Notes: generated by a model from the sequence alone, not told the origin. Numbered from the stretch's first letter, positions 1 to 5,518 are shown. The stretch is DNA of 6,295 nt from Actinomycetales bacterium Ga0077552 (GCA_001464255.1 LNFD01000344.1:1-6295); one strand, 5' to 3'. Numbers and translations are program-made.

Positions 1-384
1 GAGGCACAGAACACGAGCCCGGAGCAGATGAAGATGTTCCTGACTCGCCTCGGCTTCGGCTCGAAGATCGTCGTCACGGGCGACATTACGCAGATCGACC
101 TTCCGACGGGCGCGAGCGGGCTGCAGCTCGTCACGCGCGTGCTCGACGACATCGACGACATCCACTTCGCAAGACTGACCTCGGAGGACGTGGTGCGGCA
201 CTCGCTCGTCGGCCGCATCGTGGATGCGTACACGAAGTACGACGCCGAGAAGCAGGCGCGGCAGTACGCGCGCGAGAACGGCCTGCCCGACCCCGTCGAG
301 GGCGCCAACCGCGAGGAGCGCCGCCGCGGGCTGCCGCGCGACCGCGCGACCCGCCGCCCCCGACCCGGAGCGGGAGGCCGCTGA
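1..384 (+). CDS. phoH: PhoH-family ATPase, C-terminal part (5' end outside window)
   Basis: The reading frame is open from base 1 and ends at TGA 382-384, giving the last 127 residues; the true start lies to the left. The visible protein opens with EAQNTSPEQMKMFLTRLGFG, which is the Walker B region of PhoH-like P-loop ATPases (the preceding Asp of DEAQN would be just outside), followed by the conserved VVTGDITQIDLP motif at visible residues 24-35 and SEDVVRHSLVGRIVDAY near residues 60-75. The Walker A half must lie upstream. After about residue 85 the tail becomes Arg/Pro/Gly-rich with no recognisable domain, as is common at the end of actinobacterial PhoH proteins. PhoH proteins are predicted cytoplasmic ATPases related to RNA helicases; their precise role is unsettled, but linkage to ybeY and era supports an RNA or ribosome role. 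It lies 2 bp upstream of ybeY and carries that gene's ribosome binding site in its last codons. Confidence 0.95.
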   Translation, partial: EAQNTSPEQMKMFLTRLGFGSKIVVTGDITQIDLPTGASGLQLVTRVLDDIDDIHFARLTSEDVVRHSLVGRIVDAYTKYDAEKQARQYARENGLPDPVEGANREERRRGLPRDRATRRPRPGAGGR

Positions 385-386
385 GC

Positions 387-854
387 ATGGCCGTCGAGAT
401 CAACAACGAGTCGGGCATCCCCGTCGAGGAGGACTCGCTGCAGCGCCTCGCGCTGCACGCCTTCGAGTTCCTCAACGTGCACCGCGACGCCGAGCTCGCG
501 ATCGTGCTCGTCGACGAGGCCGCGATCGAGCAGCTGCACGTGCAGTGGATGGACGAGCCCGGCCCGACCGACGTGCTGAGCTTCCCGATGGACGAGCTGC
601 GCCCCGGCAGCGACGACGAGCCGACGCCGCCCGGGCTGCTCGGCGACATCGTGCTATGCCCGCAGGTCGCCATCCAGCAGGCCGAGGCCGCCGGGCATTC
701 GACCCAGGACGAGCTGCTGCTGCTGACGACCCACGGAATCCTGCACCTGCTGGGCTTCGACCACGCCGAGCCGGAGGAGGAGAAGGAGATGTTCGGCATC
801 CAGCGCGACATCCTCGTGAGCTTCACCCTGGCCGAGCGGGGTCGTCGCCGATGA
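387..854 (+). CDS. ybeY: Endoribonuclease YbeY, rRNA maturation factor
   Basis: This 155-residue protein has the usual YbeY length. The zinc-binding signature HGILHLLGFDH is at residues 116-126, with ligands His116, His120 and His126, and the conserved TDVLSFPMDE stretch is at 61-70 followed by LLGDIVLCP at 84-92. YbeY is a cytoplasmic metal-dependent endoribonuclease that acts in 16S rRNA 3'-end maturation and 70S ribosome quality control; that is family knowledge. The ATG at 387 is supported by GGGAGG at 372-377, nine bases upstream inside the 3' end of phoH. The gene ends in ATGA, where its TGA overlaps the ATG of the next gene, so translation is likely coupled. Conserved neighbours phoH and era agree with the assignment. 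No key residue is missing and no frameshift is visible. Confidence 0.97.
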   Translation: MAVEINNESGIPVEEDSLQRLALHAFEFLNVHRDAELAIVLVDEAAIEQLHVQWMDEPGPTDVLSFPMDELRPGSDDEPTPPGLLGDIVLCPQVAIQQAEAAGHSTQDELLLLTTHGILHLLGFDHAEPEEEKEMFGIQRDILVSFTLAERGRRR

Positions 855-2170
855 CCACGACATTCCTGTTCTTCATCGCGGCCGGGCTGCTCGTCGCGAT
901 CGGCGGCCTGCTCGCCTCGATCGACGCCGCACTCGGGGTCGTGAGCCGCATCGAGCTCGTCGACATCGCCAGCAGCCGCAAGCGCCCTGCGCGGCTGCAC
1001 GCCGTCGCCGCCGACGTCGGCGCGCACGTCAACGCCCTCAACTTCCTGCGCATCGTCGCCGAGACGATCGCCGCGGTGCTCGTCACGATCGGCTTCGCCA
1101 CGCTCATCGACGAGTGGTGGTGGGTGCTGCTCATCAGCGCCGGCATCATGATCGGCGTCTCGTTCATCCTCGTCGGGTCGAGCCCGCGCTCGGTCGGCCG
1201 CGCGCACCCGCGTGCGATGCTCGGCACCTTCGACTGGCTCATCCGCGGCGTGCGCGTCATCACCGGCCCGCTCGCCGACGCGCTCGTCGCCCTCGGCAAT
1301 CGCGTCACGCCCGGCCGGCCCTCGAGCGCGAGCTTCTCGAGCGAGGAGCAGCTGCTCAGCATGGTCGACGAGGCCACCGAACTCGACGTGCTCGAGGAGG
1401 AGGATCGCGAGCTCATCCACTCGATCTTCGAGTTCAACGACACGATCGTGCGCGAGGTCATGGTGCCGCGCACCGACATGATCGTGCTCGAGCAGGGCGC
1501 GACGGTCGCCGAGGCGATGAGCCTTTTCCTCAGCCGCGGCGTCTCGCGCGTGCCCGTCGTCGGCGAGAGCACCGACGAGGTGCTCGGCGTCGTCTACCTG
1601 CGCGACGCATCCCGTCTCACGTTCGAGAAGCCGAAGCAGGCCGCGACGGCCCTCGTCGACGAGCTCGTGAAGCCCGCACTCTTCCTGCCCGAGTCGAAGA
1701 AGGCCGACGACGCCCTGCGGCAGCTGCAGCTCGAGTCGAACCACCTCGCGCTCGTCGTCGATGAGTACGGCGGCATCGCCGGTCTCGTGACGATGGAAGA
1801 CCTCATCGAGGAGCTCGTCGGCGAGATCATCGACGAGCACGACCGCGAGTCGGCCGACAGCGAGCGGCTGGGTGAGAACAGCTTCCGCGTGAGCGCGCGC
1901 ATGCCCGTCGACGAGCTCGGCGACCTCTTCGGCATCGAGCTCGACGACGACGACGTCGACTCGGTCGGCGGCCTGCTCGCGAAGCACCTCGGGCGCCTGC
2001 CCGTGCGCGGCTCGACCGTCACGATCGACGGCCTGCACCTCACCGCCGAGCGCACCGAGGGCCGCCGCAAGCGCGTCGTCACGGTGCTCGTCGAGGCCGA
2101 TCAGGCGCTGCTGGATGCCCGCATCGCGTTCGCCGGAGACCGCGACCGCGACCGCGAGGAGTCGGAGTGA
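851..2170 (+). CDS. HlyC/CorC family protein (CNNM transmembrane + CBS pair + transporter-associated domain)
   Basis: The protein has 439 residues. Residues 1-32 start with a hydrophobic helix (MTTTFLFFIAAGLLVAIGGL), and further hydrophobic segments at about 66-85 and 90-109 complete a CNNM/DUF21-type membrane region. A cytoplasmic CBS-domain pair follows at about 200-330, with EFNDTIVREVMVPRTDM at 194-210 and VDEYGGIAGLVTMEDLIEEL at 303-322. The C-terminal CorC/HlyC transporter-associated domain is at about 340-420, including the acidic IELDDDDVDSVGGLLAKHLG at 362-381. Family members are implicated in Mg2+ or other cation export, with the CBS pair sensing adenine nucleotides; the old 'hemolysin' name is misleading. 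The substrate cannot be told from sequence. The ATG at 851 overlaps the ybeY stop by four bases; GGGG at 838-841 is a weak ribosome binding site. The same frame is open far upstream across ybeY, but that part is shadow coding. The gene overlaps era by GTGA at its end. Confidence 0.93.
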   Translation: MTTTFLFFIAAGLLVAIGGLLASIDAALGVVSRIELVDIASSRKRPARLHAVAADVGAHVNALNFLRIVAETIAAVLVTIGFATLIDEWWWVLLISAGIMIGVSFILVGSSPRSVGRAHPRAMLGTFDWLIRGVRVITGPLADALVALGNRVTPGRPSSASFSSEEQLLSMVDEATELDVLEEEDRELIHSIFEFNDTIVREVMVPRTDMIVLEQGATVAEAMSLFLSRGVSRVPVVGESTDEVLGVVYLRDASRLTFEKPKQAATALVDELVKPALFLPESKKADDALRQLQLESNHLALVVDEYGGIAGLVTMEDLIEELVGEIIDEHDRESADSERLGENSFRVSARMPVDELGDLFGIELDDDDVDSVGGLLAKHLGRLPVRGSTVTIDGLHLTAERTEGRRKRVVTVLVEADQALLDARIAFAGDRDRDREESE

Positions 2171-3099
2171 GCGGCCGCAAGCCGCGTGGCGGTGCCGCCG
2201 CTGCGGACGAGCCGACGTTCCGGGCAGGATTCGTCACCTTCGTGGGCCGCCCCAACGTCGGCAAGTCGACCCTGACGAACGCGCTCGTCGGCGAGAAGGT
2301 CGCCATCACGAGCTCGAAGCCGCAGACCACGCGGCGGGCGATCCGGGGGATCGTGCACCGGGCATCCGGTCAATTGATCGTCGTCGACACGCCCGGCATT
2401 CACCGCCCGCGCACGCTGCTCGGCGAGCGCCTCAACGCGGTCGTGCAGGACACCCTCGGCGACGTCGACGTCATCGGCTTCTGCGTGCCCGCCAACGAGC
2501 CCATCGGCCCGGGCGACCGGTTCATTAACGAGCAGCTCGACAGCTTCGCGCGCACGCGCAAGGTCGCCATCGTCACGAAGACCGATGCCGCGGGCGGCAC
2601 GCGCGTCGCCGAGCAGCTGCTTGCCGTCTCGCAGTTGCGGGAGTGGGACCTCATCATCCCGCTCTCGGCGGTCACGGGCGACCAGGTCGACCTGCTGGCC
2701 GAGCAGCTCATCGCGCTCATGCCCGAGTCGCCCGCGCTGTACGATGACGACGCCGTGACCGACGAGTCGACCGACGACCGGGTGGCCGAGCTCATCCGCG
2801 AGGCGGCGCTCGAGGGCGTCAGCGACGAGCTGCCGCACTCGCTCGCCGTCACGGTCGACGAGATGACCGAGCGCTCGCCCGGCGGCGTGCTCGACATCTT
2901 CGCCAACGTGTGGGTCGAGCGCGACAGCCAGAAGGGCATCATCATCGGGCACCGCGGCTCGCGCCTGACCGAGGTGGGCACACGTGCTCGCCTCGAGATC
3001 GAGCAGCTCATGGGCCGGCGTGTCTTCCTCAAGCTGCACGTCAAGGTCGCCAAAGAGTGGCAGCGCGACCCCAAGCAGCTCGGCAAGCTCGGGTTCTAG
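2167..3099 (+). CDS. era: GTPase Era, ribosome small-subunit assembly factor
   Basis: The protein has 310 residues, normal for Era. The GTPase motifs are in order: G1 GRPNVGKST at 27-35, G2 region ITSSKPQTTR at 47-56, G3 DTPG at 74-77, G4 TKTD at 137-140 and G5 SAV at 167-169. The C-terminal KH domain carries KGIIIGHRGSRL at 256-267 (GHRG is the GxxG loop) and ends with the typical VKVAKEWQRDPKQLGKLGF at 292-310. Era binds the 3' end of 16S rRNA and guides 30S maturation, often peripherally at the membrane. G4 begins with Thr where many Era proteins have Asn (NKxD); as far as I recall this is normal for actinobacterial Era, so it is not read as a defect. The GTG start at 2167 overlaps the previous stop (GTGA) and follows GAGGAG at 2156-2161 by five bases. 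It appears to be the last gene of its operon, facing a convergent operon. Confidence 0.97.
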   Translation: MSGRKPRGGAAAADEPTFRAGFVTFVGRPNVGKSTLTNALVGEKVAITSSKPQTTRRAIRGIVHRASGQLIVVDTPGIHRPRTLLGERLNAVVQDTLGDVDVIGFCVPANEPIGPGDRFINEQLDSFARTRKVAIVTKTDAAGGTRVAEQLLAVSQLREWDLIIPLSAVTGDQVDLLAEQLIALMPESPALYDDDAVTDESTDDRVAELIREAALEGVSDELPHSLAVTVDEMTERSPGGVLDIFANVWVERDSQKGIIIGHRGSRLTEVGTRARLEIEQLMGRRVFLKLHVKVAKEWQRDPKQLGKLGF

Positions 3100-3107
3100 G
3101 CGGGTCT

Positions 3108-3129
3108 CTCGGCGCTGGTCAGCGCCGAG
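3108..3129. terminator. Candidate bidirectional terminator hairpin between era and the response regulator gene
   Basis: CTCGGCGCT at 3108-3116 and AGCGCCGAG at 3121-3129 form a perfect 9-bp, mostly G/C stem with a 4-base loop (GGTC). It starts eight bases after the era stop and covers the last codons and stop codon of the convergent response regulator gene. Because the stem is symmetrical it would fold in both transcripts. No T-run follows on either strand, which is common for high-GC actinobacteria but leaves open whether it terminates or mainly protects the 3' ends. Confidence 0.6.
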
Positions 3130-3820
3130 GCAGCAGCCCGTGGTCGTGGGCGTAGAGCACCACCTGTACGCGGTCGCGCAGGCCCAGCTTGGCGAGGATG
3201 CGGCCGACGTGCGACTTCACGGTCGCCTCGGTCACGAACTCGCGCGCGGCGATCTCGGCATTGCTGAGGCCCTCGGCGACGGCGGTGAAGATCTCGCGCT
3301 CGCGCTTGCTGAGGGAGGGCAGCGCCGCGTCGCGCGCCGCGGAAAGGTCGGCGGGTGAGTGCGCGCGGCGAGCATCCGGAGCGGCGCCGACGTGCGCGAG
3401 CAGGTCGCTGATCGCGCCGGGCGCGACGACCGCGTGCCCGCCGTGCACTGCCCGGATGGCGGCGAGCAGGAACTCGGGCTCGGCATCCTTGAGCAGGAAG
3501 CCGCTCGCGCCCGCCCGGATCGCGCGCAGGGCAGCGTCATCCAGGTCGAAGGTCGTGAGCACGATGACGCGCGGCGGCGTGCGCCCCGCCTCGGTCGCCG
3601 ATCTCAGGATGCCCGCCGTGCCCGCGATGCCGTCGGCGCGCGGCATCCGGATGTCCATGAGCACCACGTCGGGCAGCACCTCGTCGGCGACGACCACGGC
3701 CTCACCGCCGTCGCCGGCCTCGCCGACCACGGTCAGATCGGCCTGCGAGTCGATGAGCATGCGCACCCCGCGCCGGAACAGCGGCTGGTCGTCGACCAGC
3801 AGCACGCGGATCGCGCTCAC
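3119..3820 (-). CDS. NarL/LuxR-family two-component response regulator
   Basis: From the GTG at 3820 the protein has 233 residues. The receiver domain spans about 4-120: acidic pair Asp10-Asp11, phospho-acceptor Asp56 in VLMDIRMP, Thr89/Thr90 in VLTTFD and Lys111 in FLLKDAEPE. After a variable Ala-rich linker comes a LuxR-type helix-turn-helix at about 168-228, with LSKREREIFTAVAEGLSNAEIA and the recognition segment TEATVKSHVGRILAKLGLRD. It is a cytoplasmic DNA-binding regulator activated by phosphorylation, almost surely by the adjacent kinase. The GTG at 3820 gives the typical start MSAIRVLLVDD, has GGGG at 3830-3827 six bases upstream and overlaps the stop of the 34-codon ORF by GTGA. An alternative GTG at 3832 adds four residues but has no ribosome binding site. 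Target genes and signal cannot be read from the window; no transporter or stress gene lies next to it here. Confidence 0.93.
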   Translation of the reverse strand: MSAIRVLLVDDQPLFRRGVRMLIDSQADLTVVGEAGDGGEAVVVADEVLPDVVLMDIRMPRADGIAGTAGILRSATEAGRTPPRVIVLTTFDLDDAALRAIRAGASGFLLKDAEPEFLLAAIRAVHGGHAVVAPGAISDLLAHVGAAPDARRAHSPADLSAARDAALPSLSKREREIFTAVAEGLSNAEIAAREFVTEATVKSHVGRILAKLGLRDRVQVVLYAHDHGLLPRR

Positions 3821-3921
3821 GGCGTGCCCCACGGCAGCGCGGCGGGGTCGAGCGGCCGGCGCGGCACGGTGACGAGGCTCACGAGCACGACCAGCGGCGG
3901 GGGAGCGGCGGGGGTGGTCAC
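3817..3921 (-). CDS. Possible 34-residue micro-ORF coupled between kinase and regulator genes
   Basis: The kinase gene stops at 3918 and the regulator starts at 3820, an unusually wide gap for such a pair. The gap is filled exactly by a GTG-started frame of 34 codons: its GTG (3921-3919) overlaps the kinase TGA as GTGA, and its own TGA (3819-3817) overlaps the regulator GTG as GTGA. GGGG lies about seven bases upstream of its start. The product begins MTTPAAPPPLVVLVSLVTVP, a Pro-rich start and a short hydrophobic stretch, and continues as an Arg/Pro-rich tail ending PWGTP; the hydrophobic part is only about ten residues, short for a membrane helix. I recognise no family. It may be a genuine small protein, a frame retained only to pass ribosomes from kinase to regulator, or chance in GC-rich DNA where long open frames are cheap. 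The double GTGA overlap is the only real evidence for it. Confidence 0.38.
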   Translation of the reverse strand: MTTPAAPPPLVVLVSLVTVPRRPLDPAALPWGTP

Positions 3922-5168
3922 GCTGAAGCCCCGACCGGCAGCTGCTCTGTGGCGGACTCGGCGCCGGCGGAATCGGGGGACGCCGCGGCGGGGGTGGCGG
4001 CCAGCTCGGCCGCGCGCTCCTCGAGCGGCAGGCGCGCCCGCACGCGGAACACCGCGCCCTCGTGCACGCTCAGCTCGCCACCGGCGAGGGATGCCCGCTC
4101 GCGCATCCCCTCGATGCCGTGCCCGCGGTCCTTCACTTCGGGAGTCTCCGCGGCGGCGCCATTCGTCACCACGAGGTCGACGGCCTGCTCGCCCCACTCG
4201 AGCTCGAGCGTCGCGGCGCCGTCGCCGTGCCGCAGCGCGTTGGTGAGCGACTCCTGCATGATGCGGTAGAGCGCGAGCTCGCGCGACTCGGTCAGGCGCC
4301 CGCGGTCGCCGAACTCGCGCACCTCGAGTACGAGCCCCGACTCGCGCATCGAGTCGAGCAGGGCGTCGAGGTCGGCGAGCCCCGGCTGCGGGCCGGCCTC
4401 CTGCGTGTGCCGCAGCTCGGTGAGCAGCACGCGCACGTCGGCGAGGGCATCCCGCGCGGTCTGCGCGATCGTCTCGAAGGCGTCGGCCGCCGCGGGGGAG
4501 TCGCCCGCCGTCGCGTACCGCGCCCCATCGGCCTGCGCGATCACGACGGTGAGGGAGTGGGCGACGATGTCGTGCACGTCGCGCGCGACCCGCGTGCGCT
4601 CGGCCTCGAGGTCGGCGCGCGTGAGAGCGACGTCGCGCTGCGTGCTGACCGTCGCGACGGTCGCGCTGAGCTGGTTGCGCGCGCGAAGAGCACGGATCAA
4701 CTCACCGACGAACCACGCAAGTGCAGGCAAGAAAAGAACAAGAAGGCCGAAAGGTCCGAGATCGTATGCGGCGTAGCCGACGCCGCCAGCGACGTAGCCG
4801 ACCGTGAGTGCGAGGGAAATCGAGCGTCCGACCCACCGCGTGGACTCGGATCCGTATGCGACTGCGCCGAGGATTGCGATGTAAATGGGGAACCAGAGCG
4901 CCCCGTGGGGAGTTCGGCCATCGAAACCCGTCAGGACGACGAGGGCAATCGGGGGCGTAGCGATGAGTACAGCCCATAGCGGTTGAATCCGATACAGCGC
5001 GATCCCTGCGCCGAGCGGAAGCATAATCAGCCCGATCAGCCAATTGGAGGTCGCTACGGAGGCGTAGTACGCAGAGACGAGCGAAAAGGTCGCCCCGAGG
5101 CTCAGTTCGGCGATCAGCTGGAGTCGTGGAATGAGGGGGGTGAGTCGGTCGAGCACGGAATCGAACAT
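3918..5168 (-). CDS. DesK/HPK7-type membrane sensor histidine kinase
   Basis: From the ATG at 5168 the protein has 416 residues. The N-terminal sensor (about 20-160) holds five or six hydrophobic segments, roughly 21-38, 43-60, 64-82, 91-106, 116-134 and 138-157, with only short loops, so it probably senses within or near the membrane. A short coiled linker (165-190) leads to the HisKA_3 dimerisation domain with RVARDVHDIVAHSLTVVI at 193-210, His199 being the phospho-acceptor. The HATPase domain has its N-box in YRIMQESLTNALRHG at 301-315 (Asn310) and its G-box in DRGHGIEGMRER at 347-358. Residues 383-416 are an Ala/Glu/Pro-rich tail with no domain. The start is uncertain: the frame extends to an ATG at 5246, but that ATG sits inside an inverted repeat with no ribosome binding site, whereas 5168 lies eight bases after TACCGT, suiting a leaderless start. 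Codon use changes sharply near 4681-4690, within the linker after the last membrane segment. Confidence 0.9.
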   Translation of the reverse strand: MFDSVLDRLTPLIPRLQLIAELSLGATFSLVSAYYASVATSNWLIGLIMLPLGAGIALYRIQPLWAVLIATPPIALVVLTGFDGRTPHGALWFPIYIAILGAVAYGSESTRWVGRSISLALTVGYVAGGVGYAAYDLGPFGLLVLFLPALAWFVGELIRALRARNQLSATVATVSTQRDVALTRADLEAERTRVARDVHDIVAHSLTVVIAQADGARYATAGDSPAAADAFETIAQTARDALADVRVLLTELRHTQEAGPQPGLADLDALLDSMRESGLVLEVREFGDRGRLTESRELALYRIMQESLTNALRHGDGAATLELEWGEQAVDLVVTNGAAAETPEVKDRGHGIEGMRERASLAGGELSVHEGAVFRVRARLPLEERAAELAATPAAASPDSAGAESATEQLPVGASA

Positions 5169-5181
5169 GTCCGCCACGGTA
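5168..5181 (-). promoter_or_regulatory. Candidate -10 element for a leaderless kinase transcript
   Basis: On the minus strand TACCGT at 5181-5176 matches the actinobacterial TANNNT -10 pattern. Seven bases separate it from the A of the ATG at 5168, which would place the transcription start at or next to the start codon. No convincing -35 box is seen 16-18 bases further upstream (TCGGGT at 5204-5199), so an activator or extended contact would be needed. The inverted repeats at 5230-5256 would then lie about 60-90 bases upstream of the start, a normal place for an activator site. A six-base degenerate match is weak alone. Confidence 0.35.
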
Positions 5182-5229
5182 CGGGTCGCGCGGCCCGCAC
5201 CCGAGCGAAACTCGCGCGGCTCACCCGAG

Positions 5230-5256
5230 CGGATGACCCTTTTCATCCGAAAGGGT
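5230..5256. repeat. Two overlapping 7-bp inverted repeats upstream of the kinase gene (candidate operator)
   Basis: CGGATGA (5230-5236) pairs perfectly with TCATCCG (5243-5249) across a 6-base spacer. ACCCTTT (5236-5242) pairs perfectly with AAAGGGT (5250-5256) across a 7-base spacer. The two repeats interlock: the spacer of the first is mostly the left arm of the second, and the right arm of the first is the spacer of the second. A dimeric NarL-type regulator commonly binds inverted half-sites of this size upstream of its own operon, so autoregulation is the simplest reading. As RNA the two would be competing hairpins. Confidence 0.5.
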
Positions 5257-5339
5257 GAGGCAACAGCATCCCGAACCTCACGAACGTCACCAGATTCGCC
5301 TCAAACCGGCGTAGCGCGCCTGCTCCTGCGCCCATTTGC

Positions 5340-5351
5340 GCCAGATCTGGC
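5340..5351. repeat. 12-bp perfect palindrome GCCAGATCTGGC
   Basis: The palindrome has no spacer, is perfect over 12 bases and sits about 60-70 bases upstream of the proposed leuA leader transcription start and about 170 bases upstream of the proposed kinase start. The flanks (TTGC to the left, ACGAA to the right) extend the symmetry loosely if one base is skipped. Its place and form suit a dimeric regulator's operator, but no regulator is identified. Confidence 0.35.
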
Positions 5352-5398
5352 ACGAAGCGGAAGGTGCGGGCGCACGTGCACCGCGCCGGGAGCGGGTG

Positions 5399-5411
5399 TA
5401 CCCTGGGAGGG
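5399..5411 (+). promoter_or_regulatory. Candidate -10 element and start point for the leuA leader transcript
   Basis: TACCCT at 5399-5404 fits TANNNT, is directly preceded by TG (5397-5398) and is followed by six bases (GGGAGG) before the GTG at 5411. That spacing places transcription start at the first base of the leader GTG. A -35 is poor: GTGCAC at 5376-5381 gives a 17-base spacer with only the central TG matching TTGACA. Confidence 0.45.
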
Positions 5412-5452
5412 TGTTCGGCCAGCTCCTTCTTCGCTGCCGCGACGAGGCTTAG
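5411..5452 (+). CDS. Putative leucine leader peptide (attenuation) upstream of leuA
   Basis: GTG at 5411 opens a 13-codon frame encoding MFGQLLLRCRDEA, ending at TAG 5450-5452. It has three consecutive leucine codons, CTC CTT CTT, at 5423-5431; the two CTT codons are disfavoured in this window, where CTC and CTG dominate. It is 71 bases upstream of leuA and its last codons form the left arm of a strong hairpin. Leu-rich leader peptides that control leuA by ribosome stalling are known in actinobacteria, so the composition and place fit this role. The GGGAGG touching the GTG is too close to be a useful ribosome binding site, but a leaderless start (see the -10 box at 5399) removes the need for one. 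A longer in-frame alternative starts at GTG 5396 (GGGAG three bases upstream). Three Leu codons could arise by chance, so this is a candidate. Confidence 0.55.
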   Translation: MFGQLLLRCRDEA

Positions 5453-5475
5453 ACCCTTAGCCTCCCTCGTCGCGG
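5437..5475 (+). promoter_or_regulatory. Attenuator-type hairpin in the leuA leader
   Basis: CCGCGACGAGG at 5437-5447 pairs perfectly over 11 bp with CCTCGTCGCGG at 5465-5475, leaving a 17-base loop that contains the leader-peptide stop codon. Inside, AGGCT (5445-5449) and AGCCT (5459-5463) can form a competing small stem. The left arm begins six bases after the last Leu codon, so a ribosome stalled on the Leu codons would cover it. No T-run follows the right arm, so Rho-independent termination is not obvious; Rho action, pausing or effects on leuA translation are alternatives. Confidence 0.55.
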
Positions 5476-5512
5476 AGTTCGTCGTCGGCTGAAACCCTTC
5501 GAACCAGACAGC

Positions 5513-5518
5513 AGGAGC
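5513..5518 (+). promoter_or_regulatory. leuA ribosome binding site, complementary to the leader Leu codons
   Basis: AGGAG at 5513-5517 lies six bases before the ATG at 5524 and decides this start over an in-frame ATG at 5551 that has no comparable site. AGGAGC (5513-5518) is the exact reverse complement of GCTCCT at 5422-5427, which covers the first Leu codons of the putative leader peptide, so the site could be masked by leader RNA. Any CTCCT sequence would complement such a site, so the match may be chance. Confidence 0.7.

Larger units (their letters stand above)
5169..5410. other. Intergenic region between the divergent kinase and leuA leader transcripts
   Basis: This stretch holds no convincing gene. 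It contains, left to right, the candidate kinase promoter (5176-5181), the overlapping inverted repeats (5230-5256), a tandem pair CGAACCTCA/CGAACGTCA at 5272-5289 with one mismatch, a looser inverted pair GTGAGG/CCTCAC at 5255-5260 and 5276-5281, the palindrome at 5340-5351 and the candidate leuA promoter just before 5411. The 26 codons from 5246 to 5169 are open in the kinase frame but are Arg-rich and read here as untranslated. Confidence 0.6.

Noticed and set aside
224..850. Upstream extension of the CorC-type reading frame across phoH and ybeY
   Set aside because: The extension is Arg/Ala/Pro-rich, lies over two recognised genes, and the ATG at 851 gives the normal membrane-segment start with a 4-bp overlap.
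131..2038. 635-codon minus-strand open frame opposite phoH, ybeY and the CorC-type gene
   Set aside because: Its product is an Arg/Asp/Glu/His-rich sequence without domains, a usual mirror frame of GC-rich genes; the plus-strand proteins carry all conserved motifs.
2575..2586. Era G4 motif TKTD in place of NKxD as a possible loss of function
   Set aside because: As recalled, actinobacterial Era proteins commonly have Thr here, and all other motifs are intact.
2101..3039. 312-codon minus-strand frame opposite era
   Set aside because: No recognisable domain; it is antisense to all Era motifs and shows only mirror codon composition.
3821..3832. GTG at 3832 as the response regulator start
   Set aside because: It adds MGHA before the typical receiver start, lacks a ribosome binding site and does not use the GTGA coupling at 3820.
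3359..4979. Long plus-strand frames opposite the regulator and kinase genes (295 and 305 codons)
   Set aside because: They lie opposite genes with clear receiver, HTH, HisKA_3 and ATPase motifs, and their products have no domain.
5272..5289. Tandem CGAACCTCA/CGAACGTCA as a repeat array or binding-site pair
   Set aside because: Only two 9-base copies with a mismatch; too short to support a feature of its own.
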